The notes beneath the pieces are model-generated. The model did not search any database. It was given only the letters and a program-made list of their open reading frames with translations, and was not told the DNA's origin. Source: an uncultured Synechococcus sp. (lineage in GTDB: Bacteria; Cyanobacteriota; Cyanobacteriia; Phormidesmidales; Phormidesmidaceae). Taken from it: DNA of 58,054 nt. How positions within the stretch are numbered: position 1 is the stretch's first letter; the number at the start of each line of letters is the position of its first letter. Location of the stretch: positions 1-58,054 of the forward strand of contig CALDSK010000220.1 in assembly GCA_937911865.1 (NCBI GenBank). The letters run 5' to 3'. Positions 25,176-33,830 of this stretch are shown piece by piece. Both the position numbers and the translations under genes were made by a program.

Positions 25176-26549
25176 CTACTGCCACTCATCAAAGATACGT
25201 GTGATATCTGCGATCGCCTGATTAGCCCCTTGCTCTACCGAAACGGTTCCTAGGGCAATGTCGCGCATAGCCTGACCCCACACATTCTGTGCGGCCACCT
25301 CACCGTAGGCAGGATTCAAAACCTGATAGGCCGGTCGGGTATTTTCTAGCTGCTCTACGGCAACCGAAATATGCTTGTCCTTCGGGTCTTTCCAGAAGGG
25401 CTGCTCAAACAGCTCAGGCATAGTGGGCAGATATCTTCCCTGGGCCCCTTCAGTGTAAGCGGCCAAATTACTGGGCTGGGCCAGGTAGGTCAAAAATGAC
25501 CGAGCGGTCGCCTGGCGAGGAGAATCAGCGAATATCACAGCCTGCTTAATTTCAATAACAAAACGCATAGGATCGCCGTTTGGCTTACTGGGCCATTTGA
25601 TAGTTGAGAGCCTGTCATAGTAAATATCCGCGTCGTTACGCTGAGAGCCCGGACCAGAGAGCGTATGGTTTACCGTCATCAGGCTGTTGCGGCTTAGCAG
25701 CGATACGTTGTTGCCCGTATTGTCCCAGTCAGTTGCGTCGGGGGGAACCGCACCAATTTGATAAAACTGAGCGTAGTCTGTCATTGCCGCTACCAGCCGC
25801 TGACGGACCGTCTCATCCCCTAGCTGAAGCTGACCTGCGCTGTTGAGTATCTGCACATTATACGCTTCTAGAAATTGCTCAAAATTGTTGTAGGTGTCCA
25901 GGCTTAAAGACATTGGCATGCCAACGCTGTAAGTATCTGCTAACGCACCTTCAATCTTGGGCTGAGCCGCCAGCCAGAACTGCCAAAAATCAGCCCAGCT
26001 CAGCGGAATCGTATCCCGCCGCTCGCCGACTACATTCACCAGCATGTCTTCCCAGTAGTGAATGTGAATAGCTGATTGCATTAAAGGCACCGCATAGTAG
26101 CTGCGATCGCCCAATATCTTATTCTGATAGCTCACCCCAGCCAGCGCATTTTCGCTGTAGCTGCCGACCTGCGAAAGCACAACCTCTGAGACATCTGCCA
26201 GCAGATTGTCCCAGGCCAGCTTAGGAATAATGGTCAAATCGGCTGAACCAGAATACAAAATATCCGGCAAACCGCCGCTTACTAAAGCCTGCTCGACTTC
26301 TCTTAAAATGTCTTGTTGCGGAATTACGCTCAGATCAACGGCCAAGCCGCTGCCTTCTTCCCACGCAGCAATAATCTGCTTTAGCGCGTCAATTTCTTCT
26401 GGATAAAAGCCCTCTTGCCACCAAATTGTCAGACGCTCGCCAGCACTATTCGCAACCTCGCTTGAAGTAGATGAACGACGGTTACAGCCTGCCATCACCA
26501 TGCTCGCCAAAAAGTAGCCGGATAAATGGGTAAACGTCCGTCTTTTCAT
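25176..26549 (-). CDS. ABC-type sugar-binding lipoprotein beside a histidine kinase
   Basis: A 457-residue extracellular solute-binding protein, family 1 type. A lipoprotein signal (ASMVMAGC, Cys near residue 22) anchors it. The mature part has LTIWWQEGFYPEEIDALKQIIAAWEE at the start, GLPDILYSGSADL, and a C-terminal LAQPSNLAAYTEGAQGRYLPT stretch typical of carbohydrate binders. No permease or ATPase gene is in this operon; the histidine kinase gene follows after 116 bases. It may serve an orphan or shared transporter, or act as a periplasmic ligand receptor for the kinase. The ligand is not readable. Confidence 0.88.
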   Translation of the reverse strand: MKRRTFTHLSGYFLASMVMAGCNRRSSTSSEVANSAGERLTIWWQEGFYPEEIDALKQIIAAWEEGSGLAVDLSVIPQQDILREVEQALVSGGLPDILYSGSADLTIIPKLAWDNLLADVSEVVLSQVGSYSENALAGVSYQNKILGDRSYYAVPLMQSAIHIHYWEDMLVNVVGERRDTIPLSWADFWQFWLAAQPKIEGALADTYSVGMPMSLSLDTYNNFEQFLEAYNVQILNSAGQLQLGDETVRQRLVAAMTDYAQFYQIGAVPPDATDWDNTGNNVSLLSRNSLMTVNHTLSGPGSQRNDADIYYDRLSTIKWPSKPNGDPMRFVIEIKQAVIFADSPRQATARSFLTYLAQPSNLAAYTEGAQGRYLPTMPELFEQPFWKDPKDKHISVAVEQLENTRPAYQVLNPAYGEVAAQNVWGQAMRDIALGTVSVEQGANQAIADITRIFDEWQ

Positions 26550-26881
26550 ACCTTGTAGACCTAGATTAACGATTCAGTTACGCCGCTAGCCGCCGTCGGA
26601 GACGCACAAGCCTAGCCTTGTGTATCTATAGTCTTTCGATGTGCTTTTTAATTCCCCACGTTTAAAGTGAGTACGGAAAGCCTTTATTCATCTTTAAAAT
26701 GTTATGGTGACTTTCCGTAATCTTTCTGAATGAGTGCGGTAGCTACTGTATGAATATGGCGCTTCGCTTCTATGTTTTTATGCCTCAAAGGCAGCAACTA
26801 TCTAGAAGCAGACCTACATAACAGTCAACACCCGTATACGACATACATAAGGTATTGACAGCTGGCATACATCTGATGCTT
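26550..26881. other. Promoter region of the binding protein / kinase operon
   Basis: The gap lies between the sugar-binding lipoprotein and the vWA-kinase gene, both minus strand. It contains a perfect 9-bp inverted repeat (26672-26719, listed separately) and a small hairpin, CACAAG/CTTGTG, at 26605-26622. No coding frame or RNA gene is recognisable. Confidence 0.55.
26672..26719. repeat. Spaced inverted repeat upstream of the binding protein
   Basis: TACGGAAAG (26672-26680) and CTTTCCGTA (26711-26719) are perfect inverted repeats with a 30-base spacer, about 125-170 bases before the lipoprotein start. This could be a pair of operator half sites or a leader hairpin. It could equally be the 3' hairpin of the upstream kinase transcript, although no terminal T-run is evident. 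Confidence 0.45.
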
Positions 26882-29800
26882 TTACTGACCAGAAGAGGCC
26901 GCATTAGAAGAGGCCTGCTGCAACATCGCATGAGCCATTTTGTACCAGCGTTTGCGGGTAAAGAATAGAAGTAAGCACAGCAGCGCAAACAGATTGCCAA
27001 TAATCTCGCTCGGCTCTGGTACAGCAGCGCTAGGGGTTCCCGTAGCCTGTGTTCCGGTGGGATAGGTCATGCCCTGAGGCAGTTCTACAGCCACGTTTTC
27101 GCGGTAGCTGTTACCGGGCTTTACTCGCCTCTCTTCGCTGACAGCCACAAAAGCCGTGTACTTAGAGAGCAGGCTGTAGTCTAAAGCGGTCTTAGTTACG
27201 GCCGCGATCGCTTCAGGCACCTCACGTCCATACGTGTCATTCATCAGGGCTTTAATGCGCGATCGCCCCCACTGCTGAGCGATCGCCCCATTGCCAGTGA
27301 TCTGGCCATTGATCTGCTCAAAGCCTACATCCAGCACCTCTCGGTACGGCGCACCGCCCGCTACCGTACCCGTGACTACCAGCTGGCCACTTTGCTGGTC
27401 AACCTTGCGACCGTGCAGCACTAGCGGCTGACTCGCGAAAAGATCTGGCAGCGCCTGCGGATATATCTCTGGCGCGTCGCCCTCACCGACCCAATTTACT
27501 TCTATGTTAGTGACAACTGGGTTATTAATCTCCCTAAAAAATTTCTCCGATACGGCGATCGCATCATCGCTCGGCGGCACGATCGTGACCGTTCCTCTGC
27601 CGACTTCAGCGAGTCGATCCATCACAAATCGATTGGTTGAGAAGCCTACACCAAAGCTATAGAGCCGGTTACCGGGCTGTAGGCGATCGCGCACCGAGCC
27701 AACAATCTCTTCATCGTTGCCAATCAGCCCATCGCTGAGCAATACAATGCTGCGCAAACGACCGGCTTCAGGCTCTGGAAACGCCAGCACCGTATCAATT
27801 CCCTCCATCAAGTAGGTACCACCGTTCGCCTGTAACTTGTCGATATAGCGGAGTGCCTGCGCCCGGTTCTCTCTGGTATTGGCCAACGGCTGCTGAGATA
27901 GCTTTCGCGACTCATCGCCAAAGTCAATTACCGTGAAGGTGTCTTCGGGGTTTAATCCATTAATAAACTGACGCATCAGCTCTTTAGACTGAGCAATCGG
28001 CTCACCCGACTGAGAGCCCGACGTATCGACTAAGAAGACAACGTCTTTTGGCACAATCTGTTCTGGTGCGTACTCGACAGCGGGAATCAGATAGGTGCTG
28101 AAGTGACCGCCCTGCTCGTTCGACTGGGTCAATACGGTTGCCTGAGTATCTGTGCCCGTTACCTGATAGCGCAGCAGCAGGTCTTTGTTAGGAATAGTGT
28201 CGCCGTTGGCGAGTCGTACGCGCGTCACAGAACCAGACTGCTGGCTAGAGATATCGTGAGAAGGCGATCGCACCTCAGCAATCTCTACGCCAGCGTCAAT
28301 TTCCACCGTCACGTCAATGTCCTGCCCAGAACGGCCTTCCGCAAGATAGGCCGGATTCACGCTGTCCGCCCGTCCAGCTGCCGGTCCAGCTGCCGATCCA
28401 GCTACCGATCCAGACAATAATCCAGGCTCAAACCGCGGTGCTACCACCATCGGAAAGACAAACTCGTAGTCGCCCCCGACAAACTCCAGACTGTTGCTGT
28501 AGCGAATTACCACCTCAATCGTTTCGCCGGGCCTGATGTTCGCCAGAGACTGCGTGAATAGGTTAGCCTTCTCCTGTTCTAAAAGCCCCGCAGTTTGACC
28601 GGCTTCTTTGGCGTCTTCATAAATCTGCTGTGCTTCTTGCCTTTCTTTAATCAGGCCGCGAACGATGCGATCGCCAATCCGAATCTCCATATCGTCTACT
28701 GCCGCCTCATCTGGCAGCGGAAACTTATACACCGCCTCCAATGACCGGTCGTAAGGATTGGTGAAGGTCTGCGTTACCTCTACCCGAGACAGATTTCCCG
28801 CAATCCTGGCGTCTACTGACGTATGCTCTAAGGGAAATGCCCGCTGCGTGCCGTCTGCGGCGGTGCTGAATAGGCCACCCGGTTCAAATTCTTTAGTCCG
28901 AGGTAGGCTGCCAGCGACAGAATGGGTACCGTACAGTCCAGTTCTACTAGCATAACTAGGTGACAGCTGACGGGCAACCGGCGATACCAGCGCCCTCATA
29001 CCCGCTAGCGCCACGACGCCTACCCCCGCTAGCGCTAAAGTTCTGCTTAGAGGTCTTTGCAGAGATCTTTGCAAAGATCTTTGCAGAGGCTTCTGTAAAT
29101 CCTTCAGTACGGCATCAGCCGACGCATACCGTTTCTTAGTTGCTCCGGCCAGCATTTTGTCGAGCACTTTACCCAGCCGGTCGCTCACAGGCTTTTTTAG
29201 AAAGTGCCGCCAGGCCCAAACATTTTCGCCACTGTCGAACAAATCGAACGGCGGGACCTGTGTCATCAGGTGAATGCAAGTCACGCCCAGGCTATAAATA
29301 TCGCTGGCGAATACCGCTTTACCTCTCACCTGCTCTGGCGCGGTGTAAGCAGCCGAACCGATAACAGTCCCCGTTTTACCTAGCGTAGTTTCAGAAACCT
29401 GCTTGGACGCACCAAAATCCACTAGCACTGGCGGCTGATGCTCATCGCATCGAATAATATTTTCTGGCTTCACATCCCGATGAATGACCTGATGCTGTCC
29501 ATGCACAAACTTCAGCAGCGGCAACATGTCTGCCAGCAGCTGACGAATTTGTTTTTCACTCCAAGGGCCATGCATCGCCAGATCCTGCGATAGGTTATGG
29601 CCCTGTACAAAATCTTGAACCAGATACTGGCCTGTCCCTTCCACCACATAATCCAGCAGCGCTGGAATTTGCGGGTGTACTCCGAGCGATGCTAGCCTTC
29701 GGGCCTCTTGCTCAAATAGCTCAACCGCCCGAGAGCGATTGGCACTGTTCGGATGCACCCAAAACTGTTTAATCGCACAGCGCGGCTGCAACGGATCAGA

Positions 29801-29998
29801 CTCATCAATCCCCTTAAACGTGCGACCAAATCCACCCTGACCCATTAGCTGCACGGCTCGATAGCGATTTTTTAGCCGCAGCGATTCGCCACAGTTTGCA
29901 CAGCTCAAAGCCTCCCTTTCGTTTTCTGGATGCGTACAGTCCGGGTTGAAGCAGTGGCTAACGGCTGTGGTCTGACGAAAGGTGGAAGCAAAAATCAT
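26882..29998 (-). CDS. Zinc-ribbon Ser/Thr kinase fused to VIT and vWA domains
   Basis: A 1038-residue fusion. A four-Cys ribbon (C16, C21, C33, C36) precedes a complete Ser/Thr kinase: loop GQGGFGRTF, K77, catalytic VIHRDVKPENII and LVDFGASK. A juxtamembrane stretch of repeated LQRS/LQRP units leads to one membrane helix (about 325-345). Outside lie a VIT domain (VTQTFTNPYDRSLEAVYKFP; Y-E-D-A-K-x-A-G-Q-T-A-G-L-L-E) and a vWA domain with an intact MIDAS (D658, S660, S662 in FLVDTSGSQSG). The C-terminus reads VPEPSEIIG, a hydrophobic segment, then RKRWYK, resembling a PEP-CTERM sorting signal. Known parts suggest a surface adhesion or sensing module with cytoplasmic kinase output. It sits between a glycosidase gene and the binding protein / kinase operon. 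Confidence 0.9.
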   Translation of the reverse strand: MIFASTFRQTTAVSHCFNPDCTHPENEREALSCANCGESLRLKNRYRAVQLMGQGGFGRTFKGIDESDPLQPRCAIKQFWVHPNSANRSRAVELFEQEARRLASLGVHPQIPALLDYVVEGTGQYLVQDFVQGHNLSQDLAMHGPWSEKQIRQLLADMLPLLKFVHGQHQVIHRDVKPENIIRCDEHQPPVLVDFGASKQVSETTLGKTGTVIGSAAYTAPEQVRGKAVFASDIYSLGVTCIHLMTQVPPFDLFDSGENVWAWRHFLKKPVSDRLGKVLDKMLAGATKKRYASADAVLKDLQKPLQRSLQRSLQRPLSRTLALAGVGVVALAGMRALVSPVARQLSPSYASRTGLYGTHSVAGSLPRTKEFEPGGLFSTAADGTQRAFPLEHTSVDARIAGNLSRVEVTQTFTNPYDRSLEAVYKFPLPDEAAVDDMEIRIGDRIVRGLIKERQEAQQIYEDAKEAGQTAGLLEQEKANLFTQSLANIRPGETIEVVIRYSNSLEFVGGDYEFVFPMVVAPRFEPGLLSGSVAGSAAGPAAGRADSVNPAYLAEGRSGQDIDVTVEIDAGVEIAEVRSPSHDISSQQSGSVTRVRLANGDTIPNKDLLLRYQVTGTDTQATVLTQSNEQGGHFSTYLIPAVEYAPEQIVPKDVVFLVDTSGSQSGEPIAQSKELMRQFINGLNPEDTFTVIDFGDESRKLSQQPLANTRENRAQALRYIDKLQANGGTYLMEGIDTVLAFPEPEAGRLRSIVLLSDGLIGNDEEIVGSVRDRLQPGNRLYSFGVGFSTNRFVMDRLAEVGRGTVTIVPPSDDAIAVSEKFFREINNPVVTNIEVNWVGEGDAPEIYPQALPDLFASQPLVLHGRKVDQQSGQLVVTGTVAGGAPYREVLDVGFEQINGQITGNGAIAQQWGRSRIKALMNDTYGREVPEAIAAVTKTALDYSLLSKYTAFVAVSEERRVKPGNSYRENVAVELPQGMTYPTGTQATGTPSAAVPEPSEIIGNLFALLCLLLFFTRKRWYKMAHAMLQQASSNAASSGQ

Positions 29999-30131
29999 GG
30001 CGAATCCAGGTCAGGAGTTAAGGGGGTGTAGCGATAACTACCACGATGACCACAGCGACCTTTTCGCCGTTTCCCAACAAAACAGCTAGGGTTGATGCGA
30101 AAGGCCACTAAATCCGACTAAATCCGACTTC

Positions 30132-31262
30132 TTATTCCGTATTTCTATCGCTGTCACGGTTAGCAACGATACGCAAACTTTCTGGGGTCCAAATAGCAGA
30201 GAATTCCTGTGCAATCGCCAAACGGTAATTTTGGTGGTACCAGCCCAAAACGGTCATCTCAACCGCATCAGAAGGCTTGAAGACTGTGCCTTTTGAGCCC
30301 ACTGCCTTTGAAGGTAACTTAAAAAAGCTAGTACCGTACAGTCCAGTTTCTTGGCTACCCGGAACAACCGGCAAGTCGGCAATCGGCGTAAAGGGCCCAG
30401 TAATATCATCAGCAACATACCAGTACAGCGTAGAGTCGCCGACATTTTGCGGTCCAACTTGCGCTAGCCAGGCCGGATCAACAAAATCTTTGAAGCAAGA
30501 GAAGAAAAGGTGATAGCGACCCTGACAGAAAATCACCTGAGGCCTTTCTAAATGATAAAAAGGCCAAAGAGAATCATCTGTTTCACGGGTCAACTTTTGT
30601 TGAATACCGGGTCCAGCAGCGGGTGGCAGCAGTCGATATGGGCCTTCTAGTCGATTGGCAACAGCAACACCTAGACCCCCTTGATAGCGATTAATATGGG
30701 TCAACGAAGCGCAAAAGAACAAATAGTATTTCTGCGTTTCAACAGATTGAACAACATAAGGGTCTCGCCAGTGCAGATGATTGGACCACTGGCAGCGCCC
30801 AGCGTAGCTAACGCCTAAGGGCGCTTGAACATTAGCCGCTTGCGCAAAAGAGAGCAATGGCTGCTCGCTGCGCTGCCACTGAACGCCATCAGCCGAAGTC
30901 GCTAGGCCAATGGCTTCTTGAGCAATATCGGCTTCGCTGGCCGCCGAGTAAAACAGATAGTAGCGGCCCTCTGCTTTATACGTGCTGCCAGCAAACAGCC
31001 GCCCCGACTCCCAGCCCCGATGGGGCCCTTCTCGATCGCTGTTGCTAGGGACCGGTTCTAGCACGCGGCCTATGTGCTGCCAGTGCCGAAAGTCGTCAGA
31101 ACGCGCGCCGCAAATCCAGCTAGTTTTCCACCAGGGGTCTTGATCGGTTCGCCCCCCCAAATAGAACAGATGGTAAGTGTCACCGTCCTTGAGTACCCAA
31201 GGGTCCCAACGAGGTGAGGTTTGAGGAGAAAACGTCTGAGGAGAAATAGAAGATGCAGCCAT
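30132..31262 (-). CDS. Five-bladed propeller glycosidase (GH32/43/68-like)
   Basis: A 376-residue enzyme without signal peptide, so probably cytoplasmic. The three acidic residues of the furanosidase superfamily are placed as expected: D20 in PRWDPWVL (nucleophile), D167 in HWRDPYVV (transition-state stabiliser) and E239 in YHLERPQVIF (acid/base). The WD-x-W, RDP and ERP motifs look closest to GH68 or an intermediate GH32/43-like group. Repeated blade strands are visible (TYHLFYLGG, RYYLFYSA, KYYLFFCA, RYHLFFSC). The substrate is likely a sucrose-like or beta-furanosyl/arabinosyl sugar, but the group cannot be fixed by eye. It is divergent from the sugar ABC transporter, 190 bases away, suggesting a shared substrate. 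Confidence 0.75.
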   Translation of the reverse strand: MAASSISPQTFSPQTSPRWDPWVLKDGDTYHLFYLGGRTDQDPWWKTSWICGARSDDFRHWQHIGRVLEPVPSNSDREGPHRGWESGRLFAGSTYKAEGRYYLFYSAASEADIAQEAIGLATSADGVQWQRSEQPLLSFAQAANVQAPLGVSYAGRCQWSNHLHWRDPYVVQSVETQKYYLFFCASLTHINRYQGGLGVAVANRLEGPYRLLPPAAGPGIQQKLTRETDDSLWPFYHLERPQVIFCQGRYHLFFSCFKDFVDPAWLAQVGPQNVGDSTLYWYVADDITGPFTPIADLPVVPGSQETGLYGTSFFKLPSKAVGSKGTVFKPSDAVEMTVLGWYHQNYRLAIAQEFSAIWTPESLRIVANRDSDRNTE

Positions 31263-31452
31263 ATACCTACCCGATACCTACCTGCGACAAGACGTAAAGC
31301 TTTGTATCTTTTTTCTCAGAAAAGCTGCAAAGGCAAGCCACGCTTTTGTTGTAAGCAGAGACTAAGCATTATGTTATACAAACAGCGACCGTAACGTTAG
31401 AAACTAGCTTCAGCTCACTCCCCCAGGCAACAAAAGTTCAAGGTTGACGACC

Positions 31453-32844
31453 ATGTTTTTCTCTCGATGGCAGCCACGCTCAGCCGCCAGGATCACCCAT
31501 CAGAAAATACTTTCAAGGCTATCTGTCGGGCTGTTGCTCGCACCGATTCTCTACAGCTGTGACACGGCTGCTAGCACCGACGCTTCAACAGATGTCCCAG
31601 TGCCCTCAGGCAGTAATACCGTCACCGTTTTGGGGGTTGTTGTCAGTGAGCAGCAAGCTAAATTAGAAGCCGCCTTTGCCCCGTTTGAAGAAGAAACTGG
31701 CATTGACGTCATCTACGAGGGAACAGACGCATTTACCACGCTGCTGCCCGTCAGAGTAGATTCGGGCGATGCGCCGGATATTGCGATGTTTCCGCAGCCG
31801 GGTTTAATGCGATCGCTCGCCGAAGAAGGCGCCCTTATTCCCGTGACCGAAGTCCTCAGCCAGGAAGAGCTAGCCACCTATTATCCCGATAGCTGGATCG
31901 ATCTTTCTACCGTCAACGACGAGATTTATGGGATCTGGTACCGCTCAGCGCTTAAAAGTCTAGTGTGGTACAACCCCAAAGAGTTTGAAGCAGGCGGCTA
32001 CCAGACGCCAGAGACCTGGGATGAGCTGATTGCGCTAAGTGATGAAATTGTCGCCGACGGCGGTAATCCCTGGTGCTTGGGGCTGGAGAGCGGCAATGCA
32101 TCCGGGTGGCCCGGCACGGACTGGGTAGAAGACATTTTACTGCGCACCGCAGGACCCGAGTTTTACGACCAGTGGGTGCAGCATGAGGTGCCGTTTAACG
32201 CCCCTGAAGTCCAGGCGGCTTTTGACTATTTTGGTGAAATTGCTAAAACACCTAACTACCTGTATGGCGGACAAACCGGGGCGCTGAGCATTCCTTGGGG
32301 CGATTCTATTTCAGGGCTGTTTACCGCCAAAAGAGGAACCGACACGCCTGAATGCTACATGCAAAAGCAGGGAAACTTTATCAGCAGCTTTTTTCCAGTA
32401 GACGTTGTGGCGTGCGAAGACGTTGATTTTTTCCCGACTCCAATTATCAACCCGGAATACGAAAATGCGCTGCTGGTAGCAGGCGACATTTTTGCCATGC
32501 TCAACGACACCCCAGAGGCCCGGCAGCTGATGGCCTACTTAGCGACCCCAACCCCGCACGAGATTTGGGCCGAGCGCGGCGGCTTTCTCTCTGCTAATAA
32601 ACAGGTGGATTTAAGCGTGTACCCTGACGAGCTTAGCCGCAAGCAGGCAGAGCTGTTGACAACCGCAGACGTCGTACAGTTTGATGCTTCTGATGCGATG
32701 CCAGGCTCGGTGGGCACAGGCACATTTTGGTCAGGCATGATGGACTTTGTGGCCGGCGCTACCACCGAAGAGGTCACCGATAAAATTGAGTTTTACTGGC
32801 CCGAAGAACGCGTCGTCAGTAGCGACGAAGCAGGAGGTGAATAA
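31453..32844 (+). CDS. Sugar ABC transporter binding lipoprotein, AglE/GgtB-like
   Basis: About 463 residues from the ATG at 31453; a TTG nine bases earlier is possible. The lipoprotein signal ends at ILYSC. The mature protein is an alpha-glucoside-type binding protein. GWPGTDWVEDILLRTAGPEFYDQWV, PWGDSISGLF and QGNFISSFFP resemble AglE, and in cyanobacteria the glucosylglycerol/sucrose/trehalose binder GgtB. It delivers ligand to the two permeases that follow (TAATG overlap with the first). Ligand inferred, not shown; compatible-solute recovery is the leading idea. Confidence 0.88.
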   Translation: MFFSRWQPRSAARITHQKILSRLSVGLLLAPILYSCDTAASTDASTDVPVPSGSNTVTVLGVVVSEQQAKLEAAFAPFEEETGIDVIYEGTDAFTTLLPVRVDSGDAPDIAMFPQPGLMRSLAEEGALIPVTEVLSQEELATYYPDSWIDLSTVNDEIYGIWYRSALKSLVWYNPKEFEAGGYQTPETWDELIALSDEIVADGGNPWCLGLESGNASGWPGTDWVEDILLRTAGPEFYDQWVQHEVPFNAPEVQAAFDYFGEIAKTPNYLYGGQTGALSIPWGDSISGLFTAKRGTDTPECYMQKQGNFISSFFPVDVVACEDVDFFPTPIINPEYENALLVAGDIFAMLNDTPEARQLMAYLATPTPHEIWAERGGFLSANKQVDLSVYPDELSRKQAELLTTADVVQFDASDAMPGSVGTGTFWSGMMDFVAGATTEEVTDKIEFYWPEERVVSSDEAGGE

Positions 32845-33830
32845 TGGACAGCAACAATGTTTCTTTGATTTTTAAGGCGCTGCTGGCTATATTTCTAGGC
32901 TCTTTTGGGGTGATCGGCGTTTTCTATGCGCTGAATATTCTGGTTGAAAAAGCCTTCCCAGAGCGCGCTCGCATCAAGGTTTTGCCGTGGATTTATGTCG
33001 GTCCAGCGCTGCTGCTGCTGACGGTCTATCTGATTATTCCAACCCTGCGTACGGTCTACCTCAGCTTGTTTGGCCCCAGCTCAAATGAGTTCGTTGGCCT
33101 CAAAAACTACATTTTTGTCTTAACAGCGCCCGATACGCTCACCACATTTCGTAACAACCTGCTTTGGCTGGTGCTAGTCACGGGCATTAGCGTGTTTTTG
33201 GGCCTGATTATCGCTGTTTTGATCGATCGCGTTAAGTATGAGCAGGTCGCCAAATCGCTGATCTTTTTGCCGATGGCCATCTCTTTTGTGGGCGCGAGCG
33301 TTATCTGGCGATTTATCTATGCCTACCGCCCCGCCGATGCCGAACAGATTGGCGTGCTCAATGCGATCGCCACCGGACTAGGATTCGAGCCCATCGGCTG
33401 GTTAGTCAATCCGGCAATCAACAACTTTGCGCTCATCGCCATTATGATCTGGCTCCAGACAGGTTTTTGTATGGTGCTGCTCTCTTCGGCGGTCAAAGGC
33501 GTTCCAGCAGATGTACTAGAAGCGGCCCGAGTAGATGGGGCCAGCGAGGTGCAAATTTTTTGGCGGATCATTATCCCGATGATTATGCCAACGATTCTGG
33601 TGGTTTCAACCACAGTGATTGTTTTAGTGCTTAAGGTATTCGACATCGTGTTTGTGATGACAGGCGGGAACCTGGGCACCGACGTGATTGCCAGCCGCAT
33701 GATTAGGGAGATGTTTAACTTTAGAAACTATGGTCGGGGCAGTGCGATCGCCGTCATCCTCCTGATCGCGGTCATTCCAGTCATGGTGGCTAACATTCGC
33801 CGATTCCGTCAGCAGGAGCTAAACCGATGA
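32844..33830 (+). CDS. Sugar ABC transporter permease 1, AglF/GgtC-like
   Basis: A 328-residue inner-membrane permease. An N-terminal helix (ALLAIFLGSFGVIGVFYAL) precedes the usual six-helix MalF-type core. The ABC-interaction loop EAARVDGASEVQIFWRIIIPMI (EAA motif) is intact. PWIYVGPALLLLTVYLIIPTLRT and FVGLKNY are shared with alpha-glucoside permeases. It begins inside the binding-protein stop (TAATG) and ends overlapping permease 2 by four bases, so the three are one translationally coupled operon. Confidence 0.92.
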   Translation: MDSNNVSLIFKALLAIFLGSFGVIGVFYALNILVEKAFPERARIKVLPWIYVGPALLLLTVYLIIPTLRTVYLSLFGPSSNEFVGLKNYIFVLTAPDTLTTFRNNLLWLVLVTGISVFLGLIIAVLIDRVKYEQVAKSLIFLPMAISFVGASVIWRFIYAYRPADAEQIGVLNAIATGLGFEPIGWLVNPAINNFALIAIMIWLQTGFCMVLLSSAVKGVPADVLEAARVDGASEVQIFWRIIIPMIMPTILVVSTTVIVLVLKVFDIVFVMTGGNLGTDVIASRMIREMFNFRNYGRGSAIAVILLIAVIPVMVANIRRFRQQELNR

